In this document: in pieces, positions 16,031 through 24,832 of the stretch | Numbering within the stretch: the first letter of the stretch is position 1 | Layout of the letters: each line of letters starts with the position of its first letter | Origin: Pyrinomonadaceae bacterium | Lineage (GTDB): Bacteria; Acidobacteriota; Blastocatellia; Pyrinomonadales; Pyrinomonadaceae | Assembly: GCA_028284415.1 (NCBI GenBank) | Contig: JANQRU010000005.1 | Span: 310,001 to 374,000, forward strand | DNA: 64,000 nucleotides | Direction: 5' to 3' | Made by a program: the position numbers and the translations under genes | Notes under the pieces: generated by a model | What the model was told of the DNA's origin: nothing | Database searches by the model: none | What the model saw: only the letters and a program-made list of their open reading frames with translations

Positions 16031-16420
16031 ATGACTGAAAAAATTGGAAATTGGCTTGATAATTTTGGTGTGGCGGCATCTTGGGTGTGTGCCGTGCATT
16101 GTTTGTTTGTGCCCTTTTTAGTTGGGATTATTCCGCTTGTCGGCTTGAGCTTTTTGTTTTCGGAAACTACCGAGAGATTTTTGATTGGTGTTTCCGTTTT
16201 ACTGGCTTTATTTAGCCTTTTGCCTGCTTATTTTCGTCAACATGGCAAGTTACGCTCAATCTTTTTAGCATCAGCAGGATTATCCTTAATAATTTTAACC
16301 CACCTGCTTTTCGAAGACAGTTTTGTTACAAAAGCAATATTTTTGATAACAGGAGCAATTCTCATTTCAACGGCACATCTTCTAAATCGTTATTTATGCA
16401 AAACGTGCGAAGTTTGCTAA
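16031..16420 (+). CDS. MerC-family membrane protein
   Basis: About 129 aa from ATG 16031 (a longer frame with a TTG at 15986 is less likely). MerC proteins are four-helix inner-membrane proteins of the mer operons that bind Hg(II), but chromosomal homologues are often in zinc (Zur) regulons. Seen: GVAASWVCAVHCLFVPFLVG with the CxxxC-type cysteine pair in the first helix, four hydrophobic helices, and a C-terminal NRYLCKTCEVC tail with three more cysteines. No merR, merA or merT is nearby, so a mercury role is unlikely; a link to the ZnuD-like receptor is plausible. Followed by a 19-bp perfect hairpin. Confidence 0.85.
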   Translation: MTEKIGNWLDNFGVAASWVCAVHCLFVPFLVGIIPLVGLSFLFSETTERFLIGVSVLLALFSLLPAYFRQHGKLRSIFLASAGLSLIILTHLLFEDSFVTKAIFLITGAILISTAHLLNRYLCKTCEVC

Positions 16421-16421
16421 A

Positions 16422-16462
16422 AATTTGATTGTTATAAGAACAATTCTTATAACAATCAAATT
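16422..16462. terminator. Hairpin with 19-bp perfect stem after merC
   Basis: aatttgattgttataagaa (16422-16440), loop caa, then its exact complement ttcttataacaatcaaatt (16444-16462). The position right after the merC stop suggests a terminator, although the trailing sequence is only T-rich, not a T-run. The AT-rich GTTATAAG/CTTATAAC arms also resemble metal-repressor (Zur-like) half sites spaced too widely for one operator. Confidence 0.55.
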
Positions 16463-16517
16463 CATTTATTTAGTAAAAAAAACCGTTCGCTTTTAATTTA
16501 CGGCTTTTCATAAAAAA

Positions 16518-16582
16518 CTCGTTTCTTAATTTTCGACTTGTAAATAAACTTTCAGATTCACCTGAATTTAATAAGAAACGAG
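16518..16582. promoter_or_regulatory. 11-bp inverted repeat in the ABC ATPase leader
   Basis: ctcgtttctta (16518-16528) and taagaaacgag (16572-16582) are perfect inverted repeats 43 bp apart, the second ending 12 bases before the ATPase start. The arrangement could be a leader stem masking the ribosome site region or a pair of regulator half sites. Not a known element. Confidence 0.4.
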
Positions 16583-16594
16583 GACGATTTTTTT

Positions 16595-17299
16595 ATGTTA
16601 AAAGCCGTCGAACTGACGAAAAATTATAACGGAAACACTGCTCTTGATTCGCTTGATCTATCGGTCGAAGCTGGAGATGTCTATTGTCTGTTAGGAGCGA
16701 ATGGAGCAGGAAAAACCACAACTATCAATCTATTCTTGAACTTTATTGAACCGTCTGGCGGAAAGGCTCTGATAAAAGGCTTGGATGTTACGGAACAACC
16801 TCTCGAAACAAAGAAATATCTTGCCTACATTCCCGAACAGGTCAATCTTTACCGCAATTTAAGCGGTTTAGAAAATCTCGAATATTTTTCCGCACTCGCC
16901 GGACAGGATAGCTATACAAAAGACGATTTTCTAACTTTCTTCGATGAGGTCGGCTTGCAAAGAGAAGCGGCGGAAAGAAGAGTTTCGGATTATTCAAAAG
17001 GAATGCGACAAAAGGTCGGAATCGCTATCGCTTTGGCAAAAAAGGCGGAAGTTTTATTGCTTGACGAACCAACCAGCGGACTCGACCCGAAAGCCTCAAA
17101 TGAATTTTCCGAACTTCTAACAAAACTATCTTCAAACGGCTGTGCGATCTTGATGGCGACTCATGACCTTTTCCGTGCCAAAGAATCTGGCACAAAAATC
17201 GGGATCATGAAACACGGACGCTTGGTAACAGAGATGACAACCGACGAGATCGGACACACCGACCTGGAGAGAATTTATCTCGAAAACATGAATGATTAG
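16595..17299 (+). CDS. ABC transporter ATPase for the DUF3526-type permeases
   Basis: 234 aa ATP-binding subunit. Walker A GANGAGKTT (34-42), signature YSKGMRQ (133-139, the SKGMRQ form typical of ABC-2 systems such as CcmA/NosF), Walker B LLLDEP with Glu158, and a switch-histidine region MATHDLF. It is the only ATPase of its type in the window and is followed by co-directional genes (gap 3 bp, then overlaps) that lead to ABC-2 permeases. It likely powers two tandem permease pairs and perhaps the third pair at 37.6 kb. Preceded by an inverted repeat in the leader (16518-16582). Confidence 0.93.
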   Translation: MLKAVELTKNYNGNTALDSLDLSVEAGDVYCLLGANGAGKTTTINLFLNFIEPSGGKALIKGLDVTEQPLETKKYLAYIPEQVNLYRNLSGLENLEYFSALAGQDSYTKDDFLTFFDEVGLQREAAERRVSDYSKGMRQKVGIAIALAKKAEVLLLDEPTSGLDPKASNEFSELLTKLSSNGCAILMATHDLFRAKESGTKIGIMKHGRLVTEMTTDEIGHTDLERIYLENMND

Positions 17300-17302
17300 G
17301 CT

Positions 17303-18370
17303 ATGAAAACATCTAGAATTTTAACTTTGTTTTTGTTGGTAATCGCATCATTTACCTTAGTCACAGCACAAACAAGACCTGACTTTACAATTGAAAATAT
17401 CACTGTCAAAGCAGGTGAAAAGGCGACAGGATTTATCGAGGTTCCCAAAGGCATTGATGAGGGAACGCAAATTCCAGTTTCTGTTTTCCATGGAGCAAAA
17501 GATGGTAAAGTTTTGCTCATAACGGCTGGCATTCACGGTGCTGAACACTCACCAATTTTGGCTTTGCAAAGACTTGCAAAAACACTAGACCCGAAAAAAT
17601 TAAGTGGAACTGTGATTTTGGTTCATATAGCTAACCCGCCTTCTTTTTTCGGACGAACTATTTATTACGGTCCTGACGGAAAAAACCTAAACCGAAGCTT
17701 TCCAGGAAAGGAAAACGGCACAATCACCGAACGCATTGCTTTCGTCATAACCGAAAAACTAATCCGACGTGCTGATTTATATATTGATTCTCATTCAGGT
17801 GATGGAAACGAATCCTTGAATTCCTACGTGGCTTTCTATGAAAACGATACTGTTCCACAGGAATTAGTAGAAACAGGAAGGCGTATGGCTCATGCTTCTG
17901 GTTTTGACTACATAAAACCTATTCGCGGTCGAAGCCTAAATTTTCCCGAAGCAAAATACACAATCAATACAGGCTTTATTCTCGGCAAACCATCGATAAA
18001 TCTGGAATCCGGTGAACTTGGTAAACCTCAGGAAATTGACATTTTACGCAATTACGAAGGGATTTTAAATATTATGCGTGAACTCAAAATGTTGACCGAC
18101 AAAAAACCCAAAAAATTCAAAAATCTAATATTTATCACCCAAGCAAAAACTATTACAAGCGAACACAAAGGACTTTTTTACGCATTAGTTGAACGAAAAC
18201 AAAAGGTAAAAAAAGATCAATTACTTGGTTATGTAACAGACCTTTTCGGTAATCGTTTGCAGGAAGTTCGAGCACCATTTTCAGGCGTAGTGGTTTATTT
18301 CACAGCAACTCCGCCAATCTCAAAAGGTGAAGCGTTAGTAAATTTGGCAGAAATTAGTAGGAACAAATGA
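17303..18370 (+). CDS. Exported AstE/aspartoacylase-like zinc amidohydrolase
   Basis: 355 aa. Signal peptide (residues 1-22, LFLLVIASFTLVTAQ). M14-clan succinylglutamate desuccinylase/aspartoacylase fold: zinc ligands GIHGAE (His78, Glu81) and DSHSGD (His164), and the substrate-binding NLNRSFPG segment (about 128-135), all in family order. It would remove an acyl group from an N-acyl amino acid, peptide or similar molecule in the periplasm; substrate unknown. The last 100 residues include a KxxxxAPFSGVVVYF-like beta segment not typical of AstE. It overlaps the next gene by 4 bp (ATGA) and starts 3 bp after the ATPase, so it belongs to the operon. Confidence 0.85.
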   Translation: MKTSRILTLFLLVIASFTLVTAQTRPDFTIENITVKAGEKATGFIEVPKGIDEGTQIPVSVFHGAKDGKVLLITAGIHGAEHSPILALQRLAKTLDPKKLSGTVILVHIANPPSFFGRTIYYGPDGKNLNRSFPGKENGTITERIAFVITEKLIRRADLYIDSHSGDGNESLNSYVAFYENDTVPQELVETGRRMAHASGFDYIKPIRGRSLNFPEAKYTINTGFILGKPSINLESGELGKPQEIDILRNYEGILNIMRELKMLTDKKPKKFKNLIFITQAKTITSEHKGLFYALVERKQKVKKDQLLGYVTDLFGNRLQEVRAPFSGVVVYFTATPPISKGEALVNLAEISRNK

Positions 18371-18942
18371 TTGCCGAAACACAAGAAAAGATGGTCGAAG
18401 TATTTAAACCGAAAATTCAGTCGCTCGGTGAAAACCTAATGAACCATCAATGCTGGAATTTCGGACGCGACATACTTCATCCGTCGGGCAATCTTCTAAT
18501 TCGCTATGGCTTTGAGCGTTTCGGTGTTCCGAAAGGAAAAACAGGTGGAAATTCTTACCGTATGGATTTAGACGAAAACTCCGAACTTGTTCTTTGGGGT
18601 TTTGGAATTTTTCTCGGAGAAACTGAAACAGGCGGAATCTATATTAACCGTTTTGATTTCTCGCCGAAGATTCTAAAAAAATCCCGCCTGAAACTGCCGA
18701 TTACCGAAAGTGATCAACTTCCTTACAGACGCAACCCTTTGACTACCGATGAAAGAAAAATTGCTTTGGATAAAACCAAGCGAATCGTCAACTGGATTAT
18801 CAAATATGAGTCTTGGATAGAAAAAGTTTGCAACAAGAATTGGCGAAAAGAATGTTTAGACGATTGGGGAAAAGCAACTTTGAAACCCAAACAAATCAAA
18901 TCGGGCTGGAGAAAGTTACAAAATAATTTGAAGAAGTTATAA
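18367..18942 (+). CDS. Unknown protein in the TonB/ABC-2 operon
   Basis: 191 aa, no named family recognised, no signal peptide or membrane helix. Recognisable blocks are NHQCWNFGRDILHPSGNLLI and RYGFERFGVPKGKTGGNSY, then VLWGFGIFLGE and INRFDFSPK, with a basic, Trp-containing C-terminus. It looks like a cytoplasmic enzyme or accessory factor of the system. It overlaps the amidohydrolase gene (ATG inside its TGA) and ends 3 bp before the truncated permease, so tight coupling is certain. Confidence 0.75.
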   Translation: MIAETQEKMVEVFKPKIQSLGENLMNHQCWNFGRDILHPSGNLLIRYGFERFGVPKGKTGGNSYRMDLDENSELVLWGFGIFLGETETGGIYINRFDFSPKILKKSRLKLPITESDQLPYRRNPLTTDERKIALDKTKRIVNWIIKYESWIEKVCNKNWRKECLDDWGKATLKPKQIKSGWRKLQNNLKKL

Positions 18943-18945
18943 AAA

Positions 18946-19101
18946 ATGATTGGAGAAATTGCCAAAAAAGAATTTATTGAATTAACACGCGACGGGCGGT
19001 TTCGTCTGACGAGTTTGATCGTATTTTCTTTATTGGTCATATCTTTTCTGGTCGGGATCGCAGTTTTTAGAAGATTGAAAAATTTTTCAGTCGCAGAATG
19101 A
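18946..19101 (+). pseudogene. Truncated DUF3526-type permease (first 51 codons)
   Basis: Starting at ATG 18946, 3 bp after the previous stop, the frame reads MIGEIAKKEFIELTRDGRFR and then a single hydrophobic helix, LTSLIVFSLLVISFLVG, before a natural stop at 19101. This matches the N-terminus of the full permease at 21870 (MIAKIARKEFIECLRDGRFR...). A functional permease would need over 400 more residues; the remnant is most likely a deletion product, leaving a small single-helix protein. The next gene starts 15-21 bp downstream. Confidence 0.85.
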
Positions 19102-19122
19102 AATTTTATAAGGATTATGATT

Positions 19123-21432
19123 ATGAGAATTTTTTATGTGTTTGGTCTTAGTTTAATTTTAGGTTTTTCCGCTTTTGCCCAGAGCAATTCGATTAGCGGA
19201 ACGGTTTCAGATCCGGACGGAAGTGTAATTCAGGGTGCGAATGTAACTTTGCGACGCGGGGCAGAAGTTTATACGACGACAACCGACGATCAGGGGCGTT
19301 TTTCGTTTCCGAACACGACGGACGGAAAATATCAATTGACGATTAGTTCGAGCGGGTTTTCCGTTTTGACGCAAGAAGTTTCGGGCGGAACGAATAATTT
19401 GAATATATCGCTCCAAATCGCCAATGCTTCGGAAACGGTAGTTGTGCAAGCAGAAGTTGATTCATATCTGGCGGAGACTTCGACGACGGGTACAAAACTC
19501 GACATACCGCAAAAGGATTTGCCGCAGTCTGTTTCAGTTGTAACCAAAAATGTTCTCGAAGACCGTCTAGTCGTGCGTTTGACCGAAGCGAGTGATAATG
19601 TTTCCGGCGTTCAGGCACTCACCGGATACAGCGGTACGAAAAGCCACAATTTCCTTATACGTGGGTTTGACCAAAACTTTTTTAGCAGCAGCACTTTGCG
19701 AAATGGTTTTCAAGAATATGCTTTCTTGACACAACGCGATACCGTCAATGTTGACAGAATTGAATTCTTAAAAGGTCCGGCTTCGCTCCTATACGGTGCG
19801 GCTGATGTCGGCGGACTTGTCAACACTATCACCAAAAAACCGCTGACCGATCATCGTTTTGAAGCAAGTTTTACGGGTGGCGGTTTCGGCTTGATTCGTC
19901 CGACGTTCGACGCGACAGGACCGATTACTGAAAGTAAAAATCTTCTCTATCGCGTTAATTTTGCATTTGAAAATGGGCAAAGCTACCGTGATTTCGTCAA
20001 TAATCGCAATGTCTTTGTCGCTCCGTCTTTAACTTGGAAAATCAATAATCGAACGACACTTTTGACCGAGCTTGAAATTGGACGTTTCCGCAATGATTTT
20101 GACCGTGGATTTCCCACCGAACCGGAATTTATTGACCAAGAAAGAAGCACTAACTATGCGGAGCCGTTTACAAGTGCCGTCAATCAAAACTTGAACATAA
20201 TGCTCAATTTTACGCATGTGTTCAACGATAAATTCAGCTTCCGTAGCGGATTTAATCACGTTCGCAGTCAAACTGATTTGGATGCGGTAGGTTTTGGTTT
20301 TTTCGCACTTGGTTTTGACCGGCGAACGATCAACCGCCAAGTTTTTGTTACTGACGAATATTCGGAAAATTACAATTCCCAAAATGAATTCTACGCACGT
20401 TTTTCGACCGGAAATGTTCGTCATCAATTGGTTGCCGGTGGTGAATTCGCCCGTTTTCAGTTCCGATATGAGTTTCCGATATTTTCGCTCGCACCGATTG
20501 ACCGCATCAATCCGACTTATGGAGCACAAAGAGGATTCCCATTGTTTAGCTTTGATGATGACATCAAAGCCAGCCAGTTTGGCGGATATATACTGGATCA
20601 AATTGAACTTTTGCCTAATCTAAAAGTTACGATTGGCGGACGTTTTAGTTATGTAGATGCTTCGGTCAGAGATTTTGCGGGAACAACCATAAAAAATGAA
20701 CAAACTGAAAATGCCTTTACGCCGCGTGCGGGAATCGTCTATCAGCCTTTTAATTCAACCTCGGTTTATTTTTCATTTTCGAGTTCATTTGAACCAAATT
20801 TCCAATCCCGTCAAGAATCCGGTGAGCAGTTTGAACCAACAACGGGCAGACTTTTTGAGGGCGGAATTAAGCAAAGTTTCTTAAACGAAAGAGTTTTGGC
20901 TACTCTCGCCGTGTATCAACTAGAACGCCGAAATGTGCTTGTTCCCGACCCGAACAATTTCCTGTTCAGCATACAGACGGGTAAACAGAGAAGCCGCGGA
21001 ATAGAATTTGAAGTCAACGGACAGGTTACACGCGGTTTGAGCTTAAACGGAACCTATTCTGCCATTGATGCGACTGTTGTCGAAGATCCGAGAGCAGACC
21101 TTGTGGGTGATCGCCTCGTCGGTGTTCCAAAACATTCGGGCGGAATTTATGCAAATTATGTTTTTGATGAAAGGGTTTTGAGAGGCTTTACGGTCGGCGG
21201 TGGACTATTTTTTGCAACCGATTATTTTTCAAACTTGCCCAATAAAACTTTCACTCTGCCGGGTTATACAAGAGCAGACGTAAACTTCGGCTATCGGCGG
21301 GAAAATTGGCGATTTGATGTTGCCGTGAAGAACCTGAATGATGTCACTTATTTTGAAACAGGTGGATTTAATTCGATGCTTCCGCAACCAAAACGCCACG
21401 CAATCGCTTCAGTTACATATAGCTTCCAGTAA
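19123..21432 (+). CDS. Siderophore-type TonB-dependent receptor
   Basis: About 769 aa. Start at ATG 19123 is preferred over ATG 19117 because the AAGGA site is about 9 bases from it and only 3 from the first ATG. Signal peptide (GLSLILGFSAFA), a carboxypeptidase-regulatory-like domain (about 20-110), a plug with the siderophore-receptor pattern QKDLPQSVSVVTKNVLED and FLIRGFDQNFF, EFLKGPASLLYGAADVGG, and a long beta-barrel ending in YSFQ. It imports an organic metal complex or similar compound across the outer membrane. Co-directional with the ABC ATPase and permease genes, hence one system. Confidence 0.9.
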   Translation: MRIFYVFGLSLILGFSAFAQSNSISGTVSDPDGSVIQGANVTLRRGAEVYTTTTDDQGRFSFPNTTDGKYQLTISSSGFSVLTQEVSGGTNNLNISLQIANASETVVVQAEVDSYLAETSTTGTKLDIPQKDLPQSVSVVTKNVLEDRLVVRLTEASDNVSGVQALTGYSGTKSHNFLIRGFDQNFFSSSTLRNGFQEYAFLTQRDTVNVDRIEFLKGPASLLYGAADVGGLVNTITKKPLTDHRFEASFTGGGFGLIRPTFDATGPITESKNLLYRVNFAFENGQSYRDFVNNRNVFVAPSLTWKINNRTTLLTELEIGRFRNDFDRGFPTEPEFIDQERSTNYAEPFTSAVNQNLNIMLNFTHVFNDKFSFRSGFNHVRSQTDLDAVGFGFFALGFDRRTINRQVFVTDEYSENYNSQNEFYARFSTGNVRHQLVAGGEFARFQFRYEFPIFSLAPIDRINPTYGAQRGFPLFSFDDDIKASQFGGYILDQIELLPNLKVTIGGRFSYVDASVRDFAGTTIKNEQTENAFTPRAGIVYQPFNSTSVYFSFSSSFEPNFQSRQESGEQFEPTTGRLFEGGIKQSFLNERVLATLAVYQLERRNVLVPDPNNFLFSIQTGKQRSRGIEFEVNGQVTRGLSLNGTYSAIDATVVEDPRADLVGDRLVGVPKHSGGIYANYVFDERVLRGFTVGGGLFFATDYFSNLPNKTFTLPGYTRADVNFGYRRENWRFDVAVKNLNDVTYFETGGFNSMLPQPKRHAIASVTYSFQ

Positions 21433-21490
21433 TTTGGGCAAAGATAAAGTGGTTTATCGAGCTCAAATAACTACTTTTTGAAAAGTTTTG

Positions 21491-21796
21491 ATGAATTGCC
21501 GTCTGCTAACGGTCTTTGAATATTAAATACCGTATTAAATCAGCCATTGAAAATGGCGATAGCGTAAAGCGAAGCGAAACGCTAGGTCTTGTTAAATCAA
21601 TAGTTAGAGCTATCGTAGATAGCGACGCATAATCACAGATTCAAAAGCTGTCGCCCTTTATCAAGGGCTTTACCAATCTATTTAACAAGTTCCCAGCCCT
21701 GACGGACTGGGCTTTATGCTAACGTCCGCTCTCGCGGACTGAAATCAGTTTATTACGGTCTTAATTTTTTAAAAACTGTAACCGACGGCAATTCAT
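21491..21796. repeat. 306-bp nested-hairpin cassette
   Basis: Outer perfect 13-bp inverted repeat: atgaattgccgtc (21491-21503) and gacggcaattcat (21784-21796). A second 10-bp pair, cttgttaaat (21588-21597) and atttaacaag (21680-21689). Inside are compact hairpins: gccatt/aatggc (21543-21557), tagcgt/acgcta (21560-21584), gctatc/gatagc (21609-21623), gccctt/aagggc (21653-21668), cccag/ctggg (21692-21711), gtccgc/gcggac (21724-21739) and actga/tcagt (21738-21749). No ORF. It separates the receptor from the permease genes; function unknown. Confidence 0.65.
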
Positions 21797-21869
21797 AAGA
21801 AAAAAAACTACGTTTAGAAAACCAAATTCTTTATAAAAGTTTTGTCCATTCTGTCAGGAGTTTTAAACA

Positions 21870-23294
21870 ATGATTGCAAAAATTGCACGAAAGGAATTTA
21901 TAGAGTGTCTACGCGATGGGCGTTTTCGCTGGACGGCTTTGATTATTCTGGCTCTGTTGCTCGTTTCGCTTGGTTTAGGTTGGAAAAATTATTCGGATAC
22001 GAAACGCGAAATTGATACGGCTCAAGCTGAATCGCGTGAAACATGGGAAAACCAAGGCGAACGCAATCCGCATTCGGCAGGACACTTTGGTGTTTACGCT
22101 TATAAGCCGAAAAAGCCTCTTTCATTAGTTGATTCGGGACTTGATAATTTTTCGGGTAGCACAATTTGGGTTGAGGCTCACTATCGAAATCCAGCTAAAC
22201 ATCGCCAAATAGAAGACGCCACCGCTTTGCAACGCTTCGGTGAACTGACCGCCGCAGGGGTTCTGCAACTTCTTTTGCCACTTCTGATAATTTTTCTCGT
22301 CTTTGATGCTTTTGCGGGTGAAAGAACAAACGGCACTCTCAGGCAAATTTTATCGATCGGTGTAAAGCGTTCATCTCTTGTGTTCGGCAAAATTTTGGGG
22401 ACAACATCAGCATTATTTTTATTGCTGATTCCGGCAACAATAATCGGATTTTTGGCTCTTGCTTTTGCGACCGCAAATGAAAGTCTTTTATCGAGCCTAC
22501 CGCGTTTCCTACTGATGTGCGTCGGTTATCTACTTTATTTCGGAGCGTTTATCGGCATTGCCCTGACAGTTTCAGCGTGGGCTTCAACTACCCGTTTGGC
22601 TTTGATAATTCTGCTCGGATTTTGGATTTTTACCTGTCTGGCACTTCCCCGTCTGACCAATGACATCGCTTTAAACGCTCATCCGATGCCTTCCAATAAA
22701 GAGTTTTGGGATCAGATTTATGAGGATATGAAGGAAGGAGTTGACGGGCATAATCCTTCACATGTCAGAGTAAAAGAGCTTGAAGAAAAACTCCTGAAAC
22801 AATACGACGTGGAAAAGAAAGAGGATTTACCCGTTAATTTCAATGCCCTTATGCTTCAGCAAGGCGAGGAGCACAGCAATCTTTTATATACCAAACGCTA
22901 CGATGAAATCTGGAATATTTATTATTCGCAGGAAAGATTGCAGGAGTATTTCGGAGCGGTTTCGCCATTTTTGCCGATCCGCTCTTTTTCGATGGCAATG
23001 GCAGGAACAGATTTGCGACATCAAAAACATTTTATTGATGAGGTAGAACTATACCGTCGTGAATTTGTCAAAATGCTCAATATGGATTTTGCCAATAATT
23101 CTCCAACAAAAGACGGTTATAACTATTTTGTTGGTAAAGAGGTTTGGAAAAAAGCTCCTAAATTCAAATATGTCGAACCCAATACAAATTGGGCTTTGCA
23201 ATATGAAGTTTGGAACATCATTCTTTTATCCATTTGGTGTTTCGGAGCATTGGGTTTGAGTGTCTTCGCAGCGAATCGGATGCGGGTTATTTAA
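21870..23294 (+). CDS. DUF3526-type ABC-2 permease A, copy 1
   Basis: 474 aa membrane subunit. Topology by eye: TM1 at 22-40, a large extracytoplasmic segment with the conserved NPHSAGHFGVYAYKP (66-80) and DSGLDNFSGSTIWVEAH (88-104), then five helices between about 128 and 265 (TM2 ends in the ABC-2 hallmark FAGERTNGTLRQIL), a second big external segment (about 270-440), and a last helix near 448-468. This is the plan of DUF3526/ABC-2 permeases. It pairs with the next gene. Its start is preceded by gtcaggag, a strong ribosome site. Nearly identical at the 5' end to copy 2 at 24833. Confidence 0.9.
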   Translation: MIAKIARKEFIECLRDGRFRWTALIILALLLVSLGLGWKNYSDTKREIDTAQAESRETWENQGERNPHSAGHFGVYAYKPKKPLSLVDSGLDNFSGSTIWVEAHYRNPAKHRQIEDATALQRFGELTAAGVLQLLLPLLIIFLVFDAFAGERTNGTLRQILSIGVKRSSLVFGKILGTTSALFLLLIPATIIGFLALAFATANESLLSSLPRFLLMCVGYLLYFGAFIGIALTVSAWASTTRLALIILLGFWIFTCLALPRLTNDIALNAHPMPSNKEFWDQIYEDMKEGVDGHNPSHVRVKELEEKLLKQYDVEKKEDLPVNFNALMLQQGEEHSNLLYTKRYDEIWNIYYSQERLQEYFGAVSPFLPIRSFSMAMAGTDLRHQKHFIDEVELYRREFVKMLNMDFANNSPTKDGYNYFVGKEVWKKAPKFKYVEPNTNWALQYEVWNIILLSIWCFGALGLSVFAANRMRVI

Positions 23295-23303
23295 AGAAAT
23301 TAT

Positions 23304-23364
23304 CCGCGAAAAACGCGAAAAGACGTTAAAAAAAATTTTTCGCGTTCTTTCATTTATTTCGCGG
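23304..23364. repeat. Nested CGCGAAA hairpin between permease genes
   Basis: Outer stem ccgcgaaa/tttcgcgg (23304-23311 with 23357-23364) and inner perfect 10-bp stem aacgcgaaaa/ttttcgcgtt (23312-23321 with 23337-23346). The same kind of structure is found in the equivalent gap of the second permease pair (26266-26375). It may stabilise or split the polycistronic mRNA. Confidence 0.6.
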
Positions 23365-23377
23365 GAAATAAGAAATT

Positions 23378-24814
23378 ATGTTCACAAAAATTATCAAAAA
23401 TGAATGGCGGAATTTATTTGCCGAGCGAAGTTTTTTGGTTTTGGCGATAGTCTTTGCGGTTTTGCTCGGATTTGGAATATATAACGGTGCAAAATGGATT
23501 AAAGAGCGTTCAGAAAAAAGTAAAGCTCTGCTTGTCGCACAAGAAAAGGATTTTGCCGATAAAAAGGAGAAAACGGCGAAGGGATTCAAAGGCTCTTTTG
23601 AACCCGGTAATTTTCAACCGGATCCTGCTAGTCCGTATTCGATTGGGATGGGTTTGCAATATGCCGTTTTGCCGTTTTCACCGACCGCGATTTTTGCTGT
23701 TGGACAAAGCGATATTCTGCCGATTGATGCCGGAGTTACGATTTCTTCGATTCAAAGAACGATTGCCGCCAAGGCGATCGGCGAAAACCCGCTTTCTTTC
23801 CTCGCCGGACGTTTTGATCTTGCGTTTGTGATTATTTATTTGCTTCCGCTGTTTATTTTGGCTCTGAGCTTTAATATTCTTTCAGGCGAACGGGAAACGG
23901 GCGTTCTGCAAATTTTGCTCTCTCAACCTTTAAGTCTGAAAAATCTTTTAACCGCCAAAGTAACTGCTCAATTTGTTTTTCTTTATGCTCTCGTTTTGAT
24001 CGTTACATTGATCGGCTTACTCGTAAGCGGCGTGAATTTTTCAGCCGAAGGATTTCTGGTCAGAACAATTCTCTGGCTGGCGGTAGTTTTTGCTTACACG
24101 CTTTTTTGGTTTTCACTTGCGGTATTTATCAACTCATTCGGATTTTCATCCGCGACAAATGCCGTTGCCTGTTCGGCTGTTTGGCTGATTTTAGTTCTGG
24201 TTCTGCCGTCGCTTTTAAATATTTTGGTGTCGGCGGTTTATCCCGTTCCGCCGCGTTCCGAACTGATTGCCGCCGAACGAAGCGTCAATCTCGATATGCG
24301 TAAAGACGGAAAACGTCTTCTGTCAGAACATTATCAAGATCATCCCGAATTGATGCCGAAATCCGAAAAACCAGACTTGAATGATTTTGGTCTGGCTTTT
24401 GTCTATGTCCAACGATTAATAAAGGAAAAGATGGATGAGACTCAAGAAAAATTTAATAATCAAATCGAAAACCAGCAAAACTTGGTCAGCAAACTTCGTT
24501 TTCTTTCTCCTTCAATCATCACTGGTGAAGCGATAAACGACATCGCCGGAACGGGGCTGAACCGCCACAAACATTTCCGCTCTCAAGTGAAAGAATTCGA
24601 TAAAGCTTGGGGAGAATTTTTCGTGCCGAAGATTTATCGACTTGAAAAATTAAGTGTCGATGATTTCGATAAAATCCCGCGTTTCAAATACAAAGAAGAA
24701 TCCACTTCGGAGGTTTCTGCCCGTGTTGGTTTGGGAATTTTGGTTTTGGTTTTGATGTCGGTTGGCTTGATGTTTCTAACTTTTGGAAAACTTGAAAATT
24801 ATAGGTTGGAATAG
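23378..24814 (+). CDS. DUF3526-type ABC-2 permease B, copy 1
   Basis: 478 aa partner of permease A. TM1 (about 20-38) after the cytoplasmic start MFTKIIKNEWRNLFAERSFL, an extracytoplasmic segment with SIGMGLQYAVLPFSPTAIFA and the GQSDILP motif, then helices, including ALSFNILSGERETGVLQILL (ABC-2 hallmark), a second large external part, and a final helix. A and B probably form a heterodimer. 83 bp after permease A, across a hairpin; 18 bp before copy 2 of permease A. Confidence 0.9.
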   Translation: MFTKIIKNEWRNLFAERSFLVLAIVFAVLLGFGIYNGAKWIKERSEKSKALLVAQEKDFADKKEKTAKGFKGSFEPGNFQPDPASPYSIGMGLQYAVLPFSPTAIFAVGQSDILPIDAGVTISSIQRTIAAKAIGENPLSFLAGRFDLAFVIIYLLPLFILALSFNILSGERETGVLQILLSQPLSLKNLLTAKVTAQFVFLYALVLIVTLIGLLVSGVNFSAEGFLVRTILWLAVVFAYTLFWFSLAVFINSFGFSSATNAVACSAVWLILVLVLPSLLNILVSAVYPVPPRSELIAAERSVNLDMRKDGKRLLSEHYQDHPELMPKSEKPDLNDFGLAFVYVQRLIKEKMDETQEKFNNQIENQQNLVSKLRFLSPSIITGEAINDIAGTGLNRHKHFRSQVKEFDKAWGEFFVPKIYRLEKLSVDDFDKIPRFKYKEESTSEVSARVGLGILVLVLMSVGLMFLTFGKLENYRLE

Positions 24815-24832
24815 GGACTTTTATTACACATT

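Noticed and set aside
16031..16420. Mercury-resistance operon
   Set aside because: No merR, merA, merT or merP nearby; MerC family alone does not show mercury resistance.
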